A stretch of DNA of 47,553 nucleotides, taken from positions 1 through 47,553 of the forward strand of contig NZ_JAMBOJ010000035.1 of NCBI RefSeq assembly GCF_023715565.1, written 5' to 3'. How positions within the stretch are numbered: the stretch's first letter is position 1; every line of letters starts with the position of its first letter. Made by a program: the position numbers and the translations under genes. This DNA is from Cytobacillus firmus. Lineage in GTDB: Bacteria; Bacillota; Bacilli; Bacillales; Cytobacillaceae. Positions 17,446 through 26,571 of this stretch are shown in pieces. The notes below the pieces were generated by a model. It was not told the DNA's origin. It was given only the letters and a program-made list of their open reading frames with translations, and did no database searches.

Positions 17446-17535
17446 TGAATAATTATTTAAATCTGAATAACCTAAGTATGAATCTCCTATAGCACAGCGT
17501 TTATAAGAAATACGATTATTCAATAATGAATAATC
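17446..17535 (+). promoter_or_regulatory. TGAATAA cluster with perfect 9-4-9 inverted repeat before the sigma-54 activator gene
   Basis: TGAATAAT at 17446, TGAATAA at 17464 and an exact inverted repeat GATTATTCA-ATAA-TGAATAATC at 17514-17535, directly before the GGGAGG ribosome binding site. These are good candidates for binding sites of the activator itself (autoregulation and/or an upstream activating sequence). Confidence 0.5.
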
Positions 17536-17550
17536 TGCGGGAGGAACTGA

Positions 17551-18927
17551 ATGAACAGCATTTTCATGGACTGGAATAATGACAGAGAAGTCATATCTTC
17601 AATGGAAGAAGACATTATGGTCACTAATGCAGACGGCATAATTATAAAGGTCAGTAAAGGCAGCGGGGTGCACTATGGCATCGAACCGGATACGCTGCTT
17701 GGTGAATCTGTTTATGAACTTGAAAGAAGAGGAGTGTTTAAGCCTGCGATTACTCCTGAAGTATTAAAGAAAAAGAAAAAAGTCATTCTGGTGCAAAAAG
17801 CCGGTTCAGGCAAAAAAATCCTGGTTACTGGTATTCCTGTTTTCAATGAAACGGGAAATATCGATCATATTGTCAGCTATTCTTATGATGTTTCAGAACT
17901 TCTTGTTATAAAAGAATATCTGAATAGTGTCGAGGAGGAAATGGCCAGGGTGAAGAGTGAACTGGATCTCCTCCGCAATAAAAGCATTAAAATGGATGGC
18001 ATGATTGCTGACAGCCAGGCGATGAGAAATATTGCCGAAACCATTAGAAGAATCCGCGATGTAGATGTCACCGTCCTGCTTCTGGGGGAGTCAGGAGTCG
18101 GAAAATCGGCTCTCGCCAAATGGATTCATCAAAACAGTACTCGAAAAGACGGCCCGTTCATTGAAGTAAACTGCAGTGCGATTCCGGAATCCATCTTCGA
18201 AGCAGAGTTTTTCGGGTATGAAGGCGGCGCTTTTACAGGTGCAAAGAATAAAGGAAAAATGGGATTTGCTGAAATGGCCAAAGGAGGCACACTATTTCTT
18301 GATGAAATTGGCGAACTCTCAGCCCATCTGCAGGCAAAGCTGCTGAAATTCATACAAGACAAGCAGTTTTACAGAGTAGGAGGGACAAAGCCTGTTCAGG
18401 CAGACTTTCGGTTGCTGGCAGCGACGAACAAGGATCTTGAGAAAGCAGTGGAATCCAGGGATTTCAGACAGGACTTATTCTTCCGGCTTAACGTGGTGCC
18501 CTTAAAAATTCCGCCGCTCAGGGAGAGGAAAGAGGATTTATTTGCTCTCATTCATTATTTTCTACACTCTATCTCCAGGAGGCATAATCGGGAAAGACAC
18601 TTGGATAAATCCCTGGTCGATCACCTGCTGCAGCTTGAGTGGAAGGGAAACGTAAGAGAACTTGAAAACCTGATGGAGCGGCTTATTGTGACAAGCACCA
18701 GCCTGGTGATCACGAAAGACGAGCTGCCTTATGAATACCATATGCAAGGAAAAAAAGAGGGTTTAATAGAATATGAGGGACAAACTCTTCCCGCTATATT
18801 GGAAGATGTAGAGAAAAAAGTATTAACCGATGCAAGAAAACGTTACCGGACCACTACTGAAATAGCAGGAGTCCTGGGGATTAGTCAGCCTTCAGTAGTA
18901 AGAAAATTAAAAAAATATGATTGTTAA
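17551..18927 (+). CDS. Sigma-54-dependent transcriptional activator (PAS, AAA+, HTH)
   Basis: 458 residues. An N-terminal PAS-like sensor (about 12-115) and linker helix lead into the AAA+ domain: Walker A GESGVGKS (179-186), the sigma-54 contact loop GAFTGA (226-231) and Walker B GGTLFLDEIGE (245-255). A C-terminal TyrR-like helix-turn-helix reads TTTEIAGVLGISQPSVVRKL. It resembles RocR/BkdR-type activators of Bacillus catabolic operons. The sigma-54 promoter lies nine bases after its stop codon, ahead of the aminotransferase-transporter pair, so these are almost certainly its targets. The inducer is unknown. Confidence 0.94.
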   Translation: MNSIFMDWNNDREVISSMEEDIMVTNADGIIIKVSKGSGVHYGIEPDTLLGESVYELERRGVFKPAITPEVLKKKKKVILVQKAGSGKKILVTGIPVFNETGNIDHIVSYSYDVSELLVIKEYLNSVEEEMARVKSELDLLRNKSIKMDGMIADSQAMRNIAETIRRIRDVDVTVLLLGESGVGKSALAKWIHQNSTRKDGPFIEVNCSAIPESIFEAEFFGYEGGAFTGAKNKGKMGFAEMAKGGTLFLDEIGELSAHLQAKLLKFIQDKQFYRVGGTKPVQADFRLLAATNKDLEKAVESRDFRQDLFFRLNVVPLKIPPLRERKEDLFALIHYFLHSISRRHNRERHLDKSLVDHLLQLEWKGNVRELENLMERLIVTSTSLVITKDELPYEYHMQGKKEGLIEYEGQTLPAILEDVEKKVLTDARKRYRTTTEIAGVLGISQPSVVRKLKKYDC

Positions 18928-18935
18928 TACATACT

Positions 18936-18952
18936 TTGGCATGAATATTGCA
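18936..18952 (+). promoter_or_regulatory. Sigma-54 (-24/-12) promoter
   Basis: TTGGCATGAATATTGCA matches the consensus TGGCAC-N5-TTGCW, with GG and GC spaced by exactly ten bases. It lies immediately upstream of the aminotransferase gene and downstream of a matching activator gene. Confidence 0.92.
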
Positions 18953-19010
18953 TTAAAGAATAGCAGAGAAACATAACCAATACACCTATGCAGGATTCAG
19001 GAGGGAAAGT

Positions 19011-20330
19011 ATGAACGGAGAAAATTGGAGTCATCTTGTCGGAAACATTTCAAACTTATTAGCGCCCAGTATGGCAAAGGATCATCCGAATTTGCCGGTG
19101 GTGAGCGCGGAAGGGTGCTATTACTACGGTGTCGACGGAAAAGAGTATTTGGATTTTACATCAGGCATCGCAGTGGAAAATGTCGGGCATCGCCACCCGA
19201 AGGTTGTACAGGCCATTAAAGACAGTGCAGACCATTTGGTGCACGGTCCGTCAGGCGTAATCATCTATGAATCGATTTTGCGGCTCGCAGATGAGCTGGG
19301 AAAAATTATGCCGGGAAATCTGGATTGCTTTTTCTTTGCGAACAGCGGGACTGAGGCGATTGAAGGAGCTATTAAGCTTGCAAAGTATGTCACGCGGAGG
19401 CCCTATGTTGTTTCCTTCACAGGCTGTTTTCATGGAAGGTCAATGGGGGCACTCAGTGTATCCACATCGAAAAGTAAATACCGCAAGTATCAGCAGCCGT
19501 CCTGGCTGACATATCACCTCCCATATGCGGATGAGCGGGATTGTCCATTTGGTGAAGATCCTGAGGAATACTTCCCAAGAAAACTGGAAAGGGATGCTGA
19601 AACACTCTTCAAGCATCAGGTAGACCCGGAAGAGGTTGCCTGCATGATCATTGAACCGGTTCTCGGGGAAGGCGGATATATCATTCCTCCAAAGAAGTGG
19701 CTGCAGAAGATCAGGGAAATTTGTGACCGGAATGGAATTCTGCTGATATTTGATGAAGTGCAAACCGGCTTTGGCCGTACTGGAGAGTGGTTTGCTGCCC
19801 AGGCATTTGATGTTGTGCCGGATATCATGGCGATTGCGAAGGGAATCGCGGCTGGACTGCCATTAAGTGCAACTGTAGCTTCAAAGGAACTGATGGAAAA
19901 ATGGCCGCTGGGTGCCCATGGAACCACCTTTGGGGGAAATCCGATTGCCTGCTCTGCAGCATTGGCCTCTCTTGAAGTCCTAAAAACTGAGAATCTTTTA
20001 GAAAACGCAACGCAATTGGGAGAGTATGCATTACAGAAATTACAGGCTTTGAAAGCTGAACATCCTGCAATTGGCAGTGTCAGAGGTTTGGGGCTGATGA
20101 TCGGCATTGAAATCATCAATCCGCAAACCGGAAAACCGGATGGGAACGCGGTAATGGATATCCTGAATTCTTCTCTTGACAAGGGAGTCCTCTTTTATCT
20201 ATGTGGAAATTCAGGGGAAGTGATTCGGATGATTCCACCGCTTGTTGTGACAAAGGAGCAAATTGATCAGGGTCTAAAAGTATTGAAAGAAGCACTTATG
20301 GAACATGAAGCAGTTGTTTCGAAATTATAA
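19011..20330 (+). CDS. Class III (omega) aminotransferase, GABA transaminase-like
   Basis: 439 residues of the class III PLP aminotransferase fold: [15 protein letters not shown] (111-125), [20 protein letters not shown] (213-222), [12 protein letters not shown] (247-258) and the PLP lysine K277 in [12 protein letters not shown]. Overall pattern is closest to 4-aminobutyrate / related omega-amino-acid aminotransferases rather than acetylornithine enzymes. It is first in a sigma-54 operon with a YjiH-family membrane protein 12 bases downstream. Likely role: catabolism of an imported omega-amino compound as nitrogen source; the substrate is inferred, not proven. Start follows AGGAGGG. Confidence 0.9.
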   Translation: MNGENWSHLVGNISNLLAPSMAKDHPNLPVVSAEGCYYYGVDGKEYLDFTSGIAVENVGHRHPKVVQAIKDSADHLVHGPSGVIIYESILRLADELGKIMPGNLDCFFFANSGTEAIEGAIKLAKYVTRRPYVVSFTGCFHGRSMGALSVSTSKSKYRKYQQPSWLTYHLPYADERDCPFGEDPEEYFPRKLERDAETLFKHQVDPEEVACMIIEPVLGEGGYIIPPKKWLQKIREICDRNGILLIFDEVQTGFGRTGEWFAAQAFDVVPDIMAIAKGIAAGLPLSATVASKELMEKWPLGAHGTTFGGNPIACSAALASLEVLKTENLLENATQLGEYALQKLQALKAEHPAIGSVRGLGLMIGIEIINPQTGKPDGNAVMDILNSSLDKGVLFYLCGNSGEVIRMIPPLVVTKEQIDQGLKVLKEALMEHEAVVSKL

Positions 20331-20342
20331 GGAGGTAAGAGC

Positions 20343-21710
20343 ATGAAGGCTGAGACAAGGGTTAAGCCGCAAGTTGACACAGGGGAGTATTGGAAATTTA
20401 TCATTCCATCTTTAATTGGGTCCGTCCTATTTCTGGTTCCAGTTAAATTTCAGGGTGAAGTCACGATTGGTGTCGGTATTTTAGCCACTCTCTTAGGTAA
20501 AGCATTCAGTGAGCAGATGCCTGCCATTATTATTTTTATATTAGGGTTGTCTGTTGTTCTTTCTATCCTGGCAAAAACAGTAAAGCCCGCATTTATAATG
20601 GATAAAAAGTTTCTAAAGGGCTTATTTGATACAGGCAAATTTGGATTAATCATGAGAATCCTTGGATTCGCAGTAGGAATCATGACTTTTTATGAAATCG
20701 GGCCTGAATTTATCTGGTCGCGTAATACTGGCGGAGTGGTTCTCTACGACCTTGCTCCTGTTTTGCTTACGTGGTTCCTGTTTGCCGGCGTACTTCTGCC
20801 TCTGCTGGTGGAATTTGGGTTAATGGAGTTCATTGGAGCACTTGTTCAAAAATTCATGAGACCATTTTTCACCCTTCCAGGCAGGTCCTCCATTGATTGC
20901 CTTGCGTCCTGGATGGGTGCCGGAACAGTAGGCGTATTAGTAACAACGAAGCAATATGATGAGGGCTTTTACACAAAAAGAGAAGCTGCGGTTATTGCGA
21001 CTACCTTTTCAATTGCATCTGTTGCTTTCAGTCTTGTCGTTGCAAATGTTGTTGGCCTTGGACATTTATTCATTCCTTTTTACTTAACCGTTTCTGCCGC
21101 CTGTGTCGTGGCTGCATTGATTATGCCAAGAATACCGCCATTATCGCGGAAGCAGGACACTTATTATGAACCGGTAGGACAGCAGATTGATGAAACCATT
21201 CCAGAAGGGGTTTCGAAATTGAAATGGGGATGGGAGCAGGCAATTGATAAAGCAAGGAATGCACCGGGTCCCAAGAAGCTTTTAAGCGATGGGATTGAAA
21301 CGGTACTGGATATTTGGATGGGCCTTATCCCGCTTGTTATGAGCCTGGGAGCTGCAGCCCTGATTATTGCGGAATATACTCCTGTATTTAAGTTTATTTC
21401 ATATCCGCTCATTCCGGTTTTAGAATTTATGCAATTGCCCGAAGCAGGTGCTGCGGCACAAACCATGCTTGTCGGATTTGCTGATATGTTCCTTCCTGCT
21501 GTTATCGGAAGCGGAATTGAGAGCGAGCTGACGAGATTCGTTGTGGCAGGCCTTTCATTAACACAATTAGTATACATGTCTGAAATCGGAATTCTGATCC
21601 TGCGTTCAAACATTCCGCTGAGCTTTATGGATTTATTCGTTATTTTTATCCAAAGAACGATTATTACGTTACCTGTTATTGTAGTGATTGCTCATATTTT
21701 TGTATTTTAG
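20343..21710 (+). CDS. YjiH-family membrane protein (nucleoside-recognition Gate domains), probable transporter
   Basis: 455 residues, about ten to eleven hydrophobic helices. Two Gate-like regions (around GAGTVGVLVTTKQYDEG and GFADMFLPAVIGSGIESE) identify the YjiH/nucleoside-recognition family. Start ATG at 20343 has AAGGAGG seven bases upstream. Being the second gene of the sigma-54 operon, it probably imports or exports the aminotransferase's substrate; no member of the family has a firmly known substrate that I can name. Confidence 0.85.
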   Translation: MKAETRVKPQVDTGEYWKFIIPSLIGSVLFLVPVKFQGEVTIGVGILATLLGKAFSEQMPAIIIFILGLSVVLSILAKTVKPAFIMDKKFLKGLFDTGKFGLIMRILGFAVGIMTFYEIGPEFIWSRNTGGVVLYDLAPVLLTWFLFAGVLLPLLVEFGLMEFIGALVQKFMRPFFTLPGRSSIDCLASWMGAGTVGVLVTTKQYDEGFYTKREAAVIATTFSIASVAFSLVVANVVGLGHLFIPFYLTVSAACVVAALIMPRIPPLSRKQDTYYEPVGQQIDETIPEGVSKLKWGWEQAIDKARNAPGPKKLLSDGIETVLDIWMGLIPLVMSLGAAALIIAEYTPVFKFISYPLIPVLEFMQLPEAGAAAQTMLVGFADMFLPAVIGSGIESELTRFVVAGLSLTQLVYMSEIGILILRSNIPLSFMDLFVIFIQRTIITLPVIVVIAHIFVF

Positions 21711-21712
21711 CT

Positions 21713-21746
21713 GAAAGGAGGGCGGCATTAGGCTGCTCTCCTTTTC
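21713..21746 (+). terminator. Terminator of the sigma-54 operon
   Basis: GAAAGGAG pairs with CTCTCCTTTTC, with an inner GGC/GCT extension around ATTA, then T-rich sequence. Confidence 0.75.
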
Positions 21747-21842
21747 ATTATATTAATCTTCTTAAAAATTCCTAAAAGCAATATATTATTGGGGCATGTC
21801 TCATATCTTATATAGAATCTGCATTATATAAGGAGAGGCGCA

Positions 21843-23168
21843 ATGAGTAAATTCTTCAAAGGAGTCATCTTGCTTGCACTGGCTGCTTTTGCAAGCGAAT
21901 GTATAGAGTTTGTGGTGAATATGGTGCTCGCCCGGGAACTGGGAGAGAGGGGTCTCGGCATGTACATGTCGATTTTGCCGACCATATTTCTGATCGTGCT
22001 GCTGGCCAGTTTTGAGCTTCCGATCTCGATTTCCAAATTCATTGCCGAAAAAGATAAAAGGTATCATCTCAGCATGCTTCATCATGTCATCAAGCTGACC
22101 ATTATCTTTACAGTCGTTTTGGTGCCGGCTGCAGCGATTATAATTCCGTTTATCAGTGTTTTTAATGAGTACCACCCGCTCTTAAGATGGGTTGTGATCG
22201 GCTTCATTCCCATCGTGTCCTTTTCCTCGATTGCCAGGGGTTTTTTCATGGGCAAGCATCAAATGGGAAAAATTGCAGCATCCAATTTTCTGCGCAAATC
22301 CGTTCAGCTCCTGCTGCTCGTGGTGCTTTATCAGGCCTTTCAATTTGAAGTCAATACAGCGGTCTTTATTGCTTTTTGTACGTTTATAGGGAGTGAGATT
22401 GTTGTTTTTCTATACTTGCTGAATATGTTTATTATTCAGTATCAGCGGATTAAAAAAGAGCCATCTGACTTTGTCAGCGGAAAAAGTGTGAGGCAGAACC
22501 TGATCTCCGTGTCTGTTCCGACAACGGCTTTAAGGGTCTTCCATGCCTTGACACATGCTGTTCAGCCGTTTTTGATCAAGGCCGCTCTCTTAAAAGCAGG
22601 AGTGCCGGGCGAAGTTGCAACAGAACACTTTGGAATGCTAGCCGGTGTCGCCATGACCATTGGTTTTTTTCCATCCTTTATAGCCCATTCCTTTTTAATC
22701 ATGCTGATCCCTACAGTCTCCAAAGAGTATGCTGATCATAATCTGGGAGAGCTTCGCAGACTTCTTCAGCAGGTGTTCTTTGTCACCTTTTTATATGGTA
22801 TCCCATCGGTTGTATTTTTCTATTTCTTTGCGCGGCCGCTGACTGAGATGTTTTTTCACTCCACAGATGCAGCGGTGTATTTGCAGCTGCTATGGCCATT
22901 CTTTCTGCTCCACTTTTTCATTATCCCGATGCAGGCCTATTTAATCGGACTGGGACTGATGAAGGATGCGTTCTTTCATTCCGTCTGGTCTACCGTTGTT
23001 TCATTCTCGGCCATGTTTGTTCTTGGTTCGATGCACAGTCTGCAGATGGACGGAATTATTGTGGGCATGAATATGGGCGCTGTTCTCCTGGCGATGATGC
23101 ATTATGTAACAGTATGCAAAAAAATCGGCCTGACACTCTACCTATCACCAGCTAAGCAGTTTAACTGA
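21843..23168 (+). CDS. ykvU: MVF/MATE-type flippase, SpoVB/YkvU-like
   Basis: 441 residues with about twelve to fourteen hydrophobic helices, starting MSKFFKGVILLALAAFASEC and continuing ELGERGLGMYMSILPTIFL, as in SpoVB/Wzx-like polysaccharide exporters. Length fits YkvU (about 445) better than SpoVB (about 518). Such proteins flip lipid-linked glycans or peptidoglycan precursors across the membrane; SpoVB acts in spore cortex synthesis. Start follows AAGGAGAGG. Monocistronic. The symbol is by similarity in size and type; orthology is unproven. Confidence 0.8.
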   Translation: MSKFFKGVILLALAAFASECIEFVVNMVLARELGERGLGMYMSILPTIFLIVLLASFELPISISKFIAEKDKRYHLSMLHHVIKLTIIFTVVLVPAAAIIIPFISVFNEYHPLLRWVVIGFIPIVSFSSIARGFFMGKHQMGKIAASNFLRKSVQLLLLVVLYQAFQFEVNTAVFIAFCTFIGSEIVVFLYLLNMFIIQYQRIKKEPSDFVSGKSVRQNLISVSVPTTALRVFHALTHAVQPFLIKAALLKAGVPGEVATEHFGMLAGVAMTIGFFPSFIAHSFLIMLIPTVSKEYADHNLGELRRLLQQVFFVTFLYGIPSVVFFYFFARPLTEMFFHSTDAAVYLQLLWPFFLLHFFIIPMQAYLIGLGLMKDAFFHSVWSTVVSFSAMFVLGSMHSLQMDGIIVGMNMGAVLLAMMHYVTVCKKIGLTLYLSPAKQFN

Positions 23169-23172
23169 AGCG

Positions 23173-23205
23173 GCAAAAAGCATCTCCACCATGGGGATGC
23201 TTTAA
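23173..23205. terminator. Shared terminator between convergent genes
   Basis: AAAGCATC and GATGCTTT with inner CC/GG pairs around ACCATG; A-rich on the left and T-rich on the right, so it can work both ways. Confidence 0.75.
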
Positions 23206-23879
23206 TCTTCTTTTTCCTGTTTAGGGCCAAACTTATCCTCAATTGTTTGTTCTTCTCCATATAAAATAATATGGTCGCCTTCCTGCAGTTCTGTAACAAG
23301 CCGCTCTTTTCTGATTTTTACATCGCCCCTTTGGATAAATAGCACATTAATATCTTCATCCTCGTCGATAACATCCCCCAGCTCTTTACCATTAAACTCA
23401 CATTCTTCGTCAATAAAATAGTCCAAAACATGATCATTATCTTCCGTGAGAAGTGCCTCTCTTATCGGAAGATCGCGAAAATCATAATGTTCTTCGAGTT
23501 CATGTTCCAATTTACCTGGAAGAAAATCCCGTACCTTGGGAAGCCTTAAAATAATGATAATCAGGACCAGTGCTGCTGCCACGAATGAGATTTTGGCCGT
23601 ATAAAATTCATCCGAAAGAATATTGCTGATTGCAGAAATAATGACTGCCAAAGAAAAGGCGCCGAATAAAATTAGAAACGCTCCAAACCTTCTGCGGATC
23701 GGATGATCAATGATGAGTTCCGATTCTCCAGTTGTAAATCCTGTGCCTGTAAGCATGCTGATCACCTGAAATCTGGCAATATGCTTATCAAGCCCTGTAT
23801 AGGTGAAAATAAGAGTATGAATTTCAATAACAGCTAATACGATCCCCAAATAAATCAGGATGAAAAGAACACCCATCAT
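23202..23879 (-). CDS. Membrane protein with C-terminal TrkA-C (RCK_C) domain
   Basis: 225 residues: three hydrophobic helices (about 3-25, 65-88, 96-112), then a soluble region containing a TrkA-C-like domain (about 150-215; GKELGDVIDEDEDINVLFIQRGD ... LQEGDHIILYG split by a basic RKERL turn). TrkA-C domains bind small ligands such as nucleotides and gate cation transport. The membrane part includes GTGFTTGESELI, reminiscent of a pore-loop in Trk/Ktr-type subunits, but is too short for a full channel. A regulator or minimal cation transport protein. Divergence and terminators suggest a single-gene unit. Confidence 0.75.
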   Translation of the reverse strand: MMGVLFILIYLGIVLAVIEIHTLIFTYTGLDKHIARFQVISMLTGTGFTTGESELIIDHPIRRRFGAFLILFGAFSLAVIISAISNILSDEFYTAKISFVAAALVLIIIILRLPKVRDFLPGKLEHELEEHYDFRDLPIREALLTEDNDHVLDYFIDEECEFNGKELGDVIDEDEDINVLFIQRGDVKIRKERLVTELQEGDHIILYGEEQTIEDKFGPKQEKED

Positions 23880-23902
23880 GCTTCCTCCGAAAATTCAGAT
23901 TT

Positions 23903-23935
23903 AAATAAAAAACCTAAGGAGCCAGTCCCTAGGTC
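23903..23935 (-). terminator. Terminator of the 87-aa membrane protein gene
   Basis: On the minus strand ACCTAGGG and CCTTAGGT pair around a short loop and run into T6ATTT. Confidence 0.8.
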
Positions 23936-24197
23936 ATTGCTGAACAGTTTCATTATAATAACTTACTGAATACATAGCACCTTCATCAACCATTTTATTA
24001 TCTTCAATATTATGCGGGTCCGGATGACCCAGTTTTTCCGTTGGCACTGAATCGTTTAAAAAGCGGTCAGGCAGCATGCCTTTCATTTTAACAGCAAGAG
24101 ATTGAACTTTATTTCGATTGTTTTTGCTTGCTAATAATAAAATGCTTGTAATGCCAACACCGGCTAACAGATATGGATTTAATGGACGAGAATTCAT
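23934..24197 (-). CDS. Small membrane-anchored protein (87 aa)
   Basis: 87 residues with one N-terminal hydrophobic segment (about 8-23, YLLAGVGITSILLLA), a basic stretch, and a polar C-terminal part with GHPDPHNIEDNKMVDEGAMYSV. Start ATG has GGAGGAG nine bases upstream on the minus strand. The pattern is reminiscent of small conserved Bacillus proteins (YbyB-like) but I cannot confirm this. Function unknown. Confidence 0.65.
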   Translation of the reverse strand: MNSRPLNPYLLAGVGITSILLLASKNNRNKVQSLAVKMKGMLPDRFLNDSVPTEKLGHPDPHNIEDNKMVDEGAMYSVSYYNETVQQ

Positions 24198-24394
24198 GTT
24201 TATGCTCCTCCTCTAAAAAATTTGATTGGCTTTCTTGCTCTATATTTACCCGGCATAATCAATAGCAAACATTTAGTATTTTTAACATTGTTTCCAATAC
24301 TAGAAATAATTACTCGTTCAAAATGGTTTTATCCATCACCTGAACAGGGAAAGATGTTCCTATAAAAAGGAATCGTTTTAGGAGGAGTCTGGGG

Positions 24395-25333
24395 ATGGAA
24401 AAGGAATATAATGAAGATAATTGGACATGGCATCGTTATGATCATTTGGATGAAATAGACTTTAAGGAAGCTGGCGACTATAAAGATGCATTGCAGACAT
24501 GGGCCAAAAACACTTCCGAGAACAAAACAAATGTAATGGAAATAAATACTTGTATAAGGAACAAGGAGTTTATCAGCGGCTCACTCATTTATCAGCAGAC
24601 AACGAAAGAGCAGCATGAAAATAGTTTGTTCCACTATTTTCTGACAAGGGATTTTCTCCTTACTGTGGACTTTGATTCGACTGTCATTAAGTCCGATGAA
24701 TCAATGCTTTTGAAAAAAATGGATTATACGAACAATGCCATTGATGGATTTTTTGTGATTTTAGGAGAAATTCTGAGTGATAATATTAAAAAGATTGATA
24801 CGTATGAAGTGCGGCTAAATGACCTTTTATGGAAAATAAAAGATAAAAATAATATTAATCGGCTGGAAGAGATCTATGAGCTGCGCCATCAGATTCTCGT
24901 GTGGAAAAATATCATGATTCCAGTTAAGGAGATCAGGCTGGGTGTAGAAGAAACCTTTGGTGAAGGTGTTACAGAAGGAACTGAATTTAAAAGAACCTGC
25001 AAGCGAATAGAAAGAGGCTACACACTGGTTCGTGAGTTTCAGCAGGAAATTGATGACCTTGTGAATTTTGAAGAAATGGTTTCCATGCACCGGGGAAATG
25101 AAATCGTGAAGACACTCACAGTCATTACTACTTTAATGACACCGGTCGCAACCTGGGGAGCGCTCTGGGGCATGAACTTCAAAATTATGCCTGAACTTGA
25201 GTGGAAGTATGGGTATTTGATTTCGATACTGATCATCATTGCGTCTACGGCAGCTCTTTATTTCATGCTAGTGAAAAAAGGCTGGATGGGTGATATCCTG
25301 AGAGGAAAAAAGAAAAATTCATTCTTTAAATAA
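24395..25333 (+). CDS. CorA-like divalent cation transporter
   Basis: 312 residues: a long helical cytosolic N-terminal domain, then two C-terminal membrane helices (about 242-262 and 274-294). The family signature GMN sits at the end of the first helix (TWGALWGMNFKIMPEL), and the tail is basic. CorA-type proteins form pentameric Mg2+/Co2+ channels or, in diverged members, Zn2+/other metal exporters. The usual YGMNF aromatic before GMN is Trp here. Start follows AGGAGGAGTCTGGGG. Monocistronic. Confidence 0.85.
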   Translation: MEKEYNEDNWTWHRYDHLDEIDFKEAGDYKDALQTWAKNTSENKTNVMEINTCIRNKEFISGSLIYQQTTKEQHENSLFHYFLTRDFLLTVDFDSTVIKSDESMLLKKMDYTNNAIDGFFVILGEILSDNIKKIDTYEVRLNDLLWKIKDKNNINRLEEIYELRHQILVWKNIMIPVKEIRLGVEETFGEGVTEGTEFKRTCKRIERGYTLVREFQQEIDDLVNFEEMVSMHRGNEIVKTLTVITTLMTPVATWGALWGMNFKIMPELEWKYGYLISILIIIASTAALYFMLVKKGWMGDILRGKKKNSFFK

Positions 25334-25334
25334 A

Positions 25335-25365
25335 GCAATGCCGCTAGATTGCGGCATTCTTTTCG
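25335..25365 (+). terminator. Terminator of the CorA-like gene
   Basis: AATGCCGC and GCGGCATT pair around TAGATT, followed by CTTTTC. Confidence 0.85.
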
Positions 25366-25475
25366 TTAGGTTTCCGATTCTCGCTTCATATTTACTGCCG
25401 TTCAAATAACAGGAGTTTGGTTCAAATACATTAATTCCGTATATTCCCTCATCTAGGTAGCTTATAATTAGTCCT

Positions 25476-25800
25476 TCATTCAGGTAGATTTTCATCATCA
25501 TCCCGAGTTAAAGACATCAGCTCATAGAGATTTTGATGGGTTAGACCAAATTGAATGTATCGAAAAAAAATGTTGAAAAGCTTCTGTCATTGGTATCTGC
25601 AGATTCTTTCAGCAAACTGTCGAGGACCTGGTCGAGCATTTGAAAATCGACTTTAACCATTTCGTAAAATAATTGAGCCTTATTTTTGAAATGATAATAG
25701 ATGGCACCTTAGCTTGTACTGAAGGGTGTCCGTAATTTTTCTCATGGATGCTGCGGCATTTATTATTTTAATATCTAACCAAATTATTTTTATTAGCCAT
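25476..25800 (-). pseudogene. Decayed TetR/AcrR regulator gene
   Basis: On the minus strand, pieces of a TetR N-terminal domain can be read in shifting frames: MANKNNLVRY then, in another frame, KIINAAASMRKITDTL, then GAIYYHFKNKAQLFYEM with the following helix VDFQMLDQVLDSLLKESAD, then GLTHQNLYELMSLTRDDD ending at TGA. Compared with an intact TetR protein there is an internal gap after KIINAA, a frame break between DTLQ and GAIYYHF (with a TAA in the second frame), and a one-base loss at NLG/LTH. No ribosome binding site precedes it. It lies divergently beside the thioesterase gene, which it may once have controlled. The C-terminal ligand domain is largely absent. Confidence 0.8.
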
Positions 25801-25839
25801 CAGCATTTGATATGCTTTATTAAAACAGGAGGGAACAAC

Positions 25840-26352
25840 ATGAATGAAACAAAAACATGCAGAGAATCTTTTACGGTAAAAACAAGCATTGTGCTTCCAC
25901 CGGACACGAATACATATGGAACATTATTCGGCGGCAAGTTAATGGCTTATATTGATGATGTGGCAGCCATTGCGGCCATGAGGCATGGGAGAAGAAATGT
26001 CGTAACCGCATCTACAGACTCTGTTGACTTTCTTCATCCGGTATATGAAGGCAATTCAGTCTGCCTGGAGGCGTTTGTGACCTATACTGGCCGGACATCT
26101 ATGGAGATTTTCGTAAAAGTAATTGCAGAAGACCTGCTGACAGGAGATCGAAATGTGTGTGCGATGTCCTTTTTGACAATGGTTGCGGTTGACGAGAATG
26201 GAAAGCCGGCTCCGGTGCCGTCCGTCGTGCCTGAGACAGACGAAGAAAAGAGTCTTTACGAAACAGCAAAAGAACGGGCGGAATTCCGCAAAAAGCGGAG
26301 AAAGGACAGTGAAGCCAGAGCAAAGACATATGGTACAAATCTGCCCTGGTGA
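25840..26352 (+). CDS. ykhA: Acyl-CoA thioesterase (YkhA-like hotdog protein)
   Basis: 170 residues of hotdog fold. The segment LPPDTNTYGTLFGGKLMAYIDDVAAIAA (broken here as LPPDTNTYGTLFGG and LMAYIDDVAA) holds the catalytic Asp of BFIT/ACOT7-like acyl-CoA thioesterases, and RRNVVTASTDSVDFLHPV follows. Start ATG at 25840 has CAGGAGGG upstream; an earlier in-frame start would run through the decayed regulator and lacks a site. Hydrolyses acyl-CoAs to free acid plus CoA in the cytosol. The tail is very basic and charged. Confidence 0.9.
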   Translation: MNETKTCRESFTVKTSIVLPPDTNTYGTLFGGKLMAYIDDVAAIAAMRHGRRNVVTASTDSVDFLHPVYEGNSVCLEAFVTYTGRTSMEIFVKVIAEDLLTGDRNVCAMSFLTMVAVDENGKPAPVPSVVPETDEEKSLYETAKERAEFRKKRRKDSEARAKTYGTNLPW

Positions 26353-26368
26353 TTAACAAAGCATTTTT

Positions 26369-26400
26369 GGGGGAGGAGCACATGACACTGTGCTTCCCCT
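26369..26400. terminator. GC-rich hairpin after the thioesterase gene
   Basis: GGGGAGGAGCAC and GTGCTTCCCC pair around a short ATGACACT loop. There is no T run after it on either strand, so it may be a weak terminator or an mRNA-stabilising hairpin. Confidence 0.45.
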
Positions 26401-26571
26401 GTAAAAAAATCCCTCCTCATATTTTCCCACACGGAAAAATAATTGAACCTTTCTACACGCCTTTTTCTAGTAAAATAGATTTAACTTTCAGAATATTAAC
26501 TCTAATTCCTTGATTATCCTTTTCCTTCCTTTTAAGTTAGAAGTGTAGAACCTAACTGAAGGAGGGAGATT

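Noticed and set aside
25319-25501. 60-codon minus-strand frame after the CorA-like gene
   Set aside because: It runs through the CorA terminator and the tail of the decayed tetR gene and has no family features.
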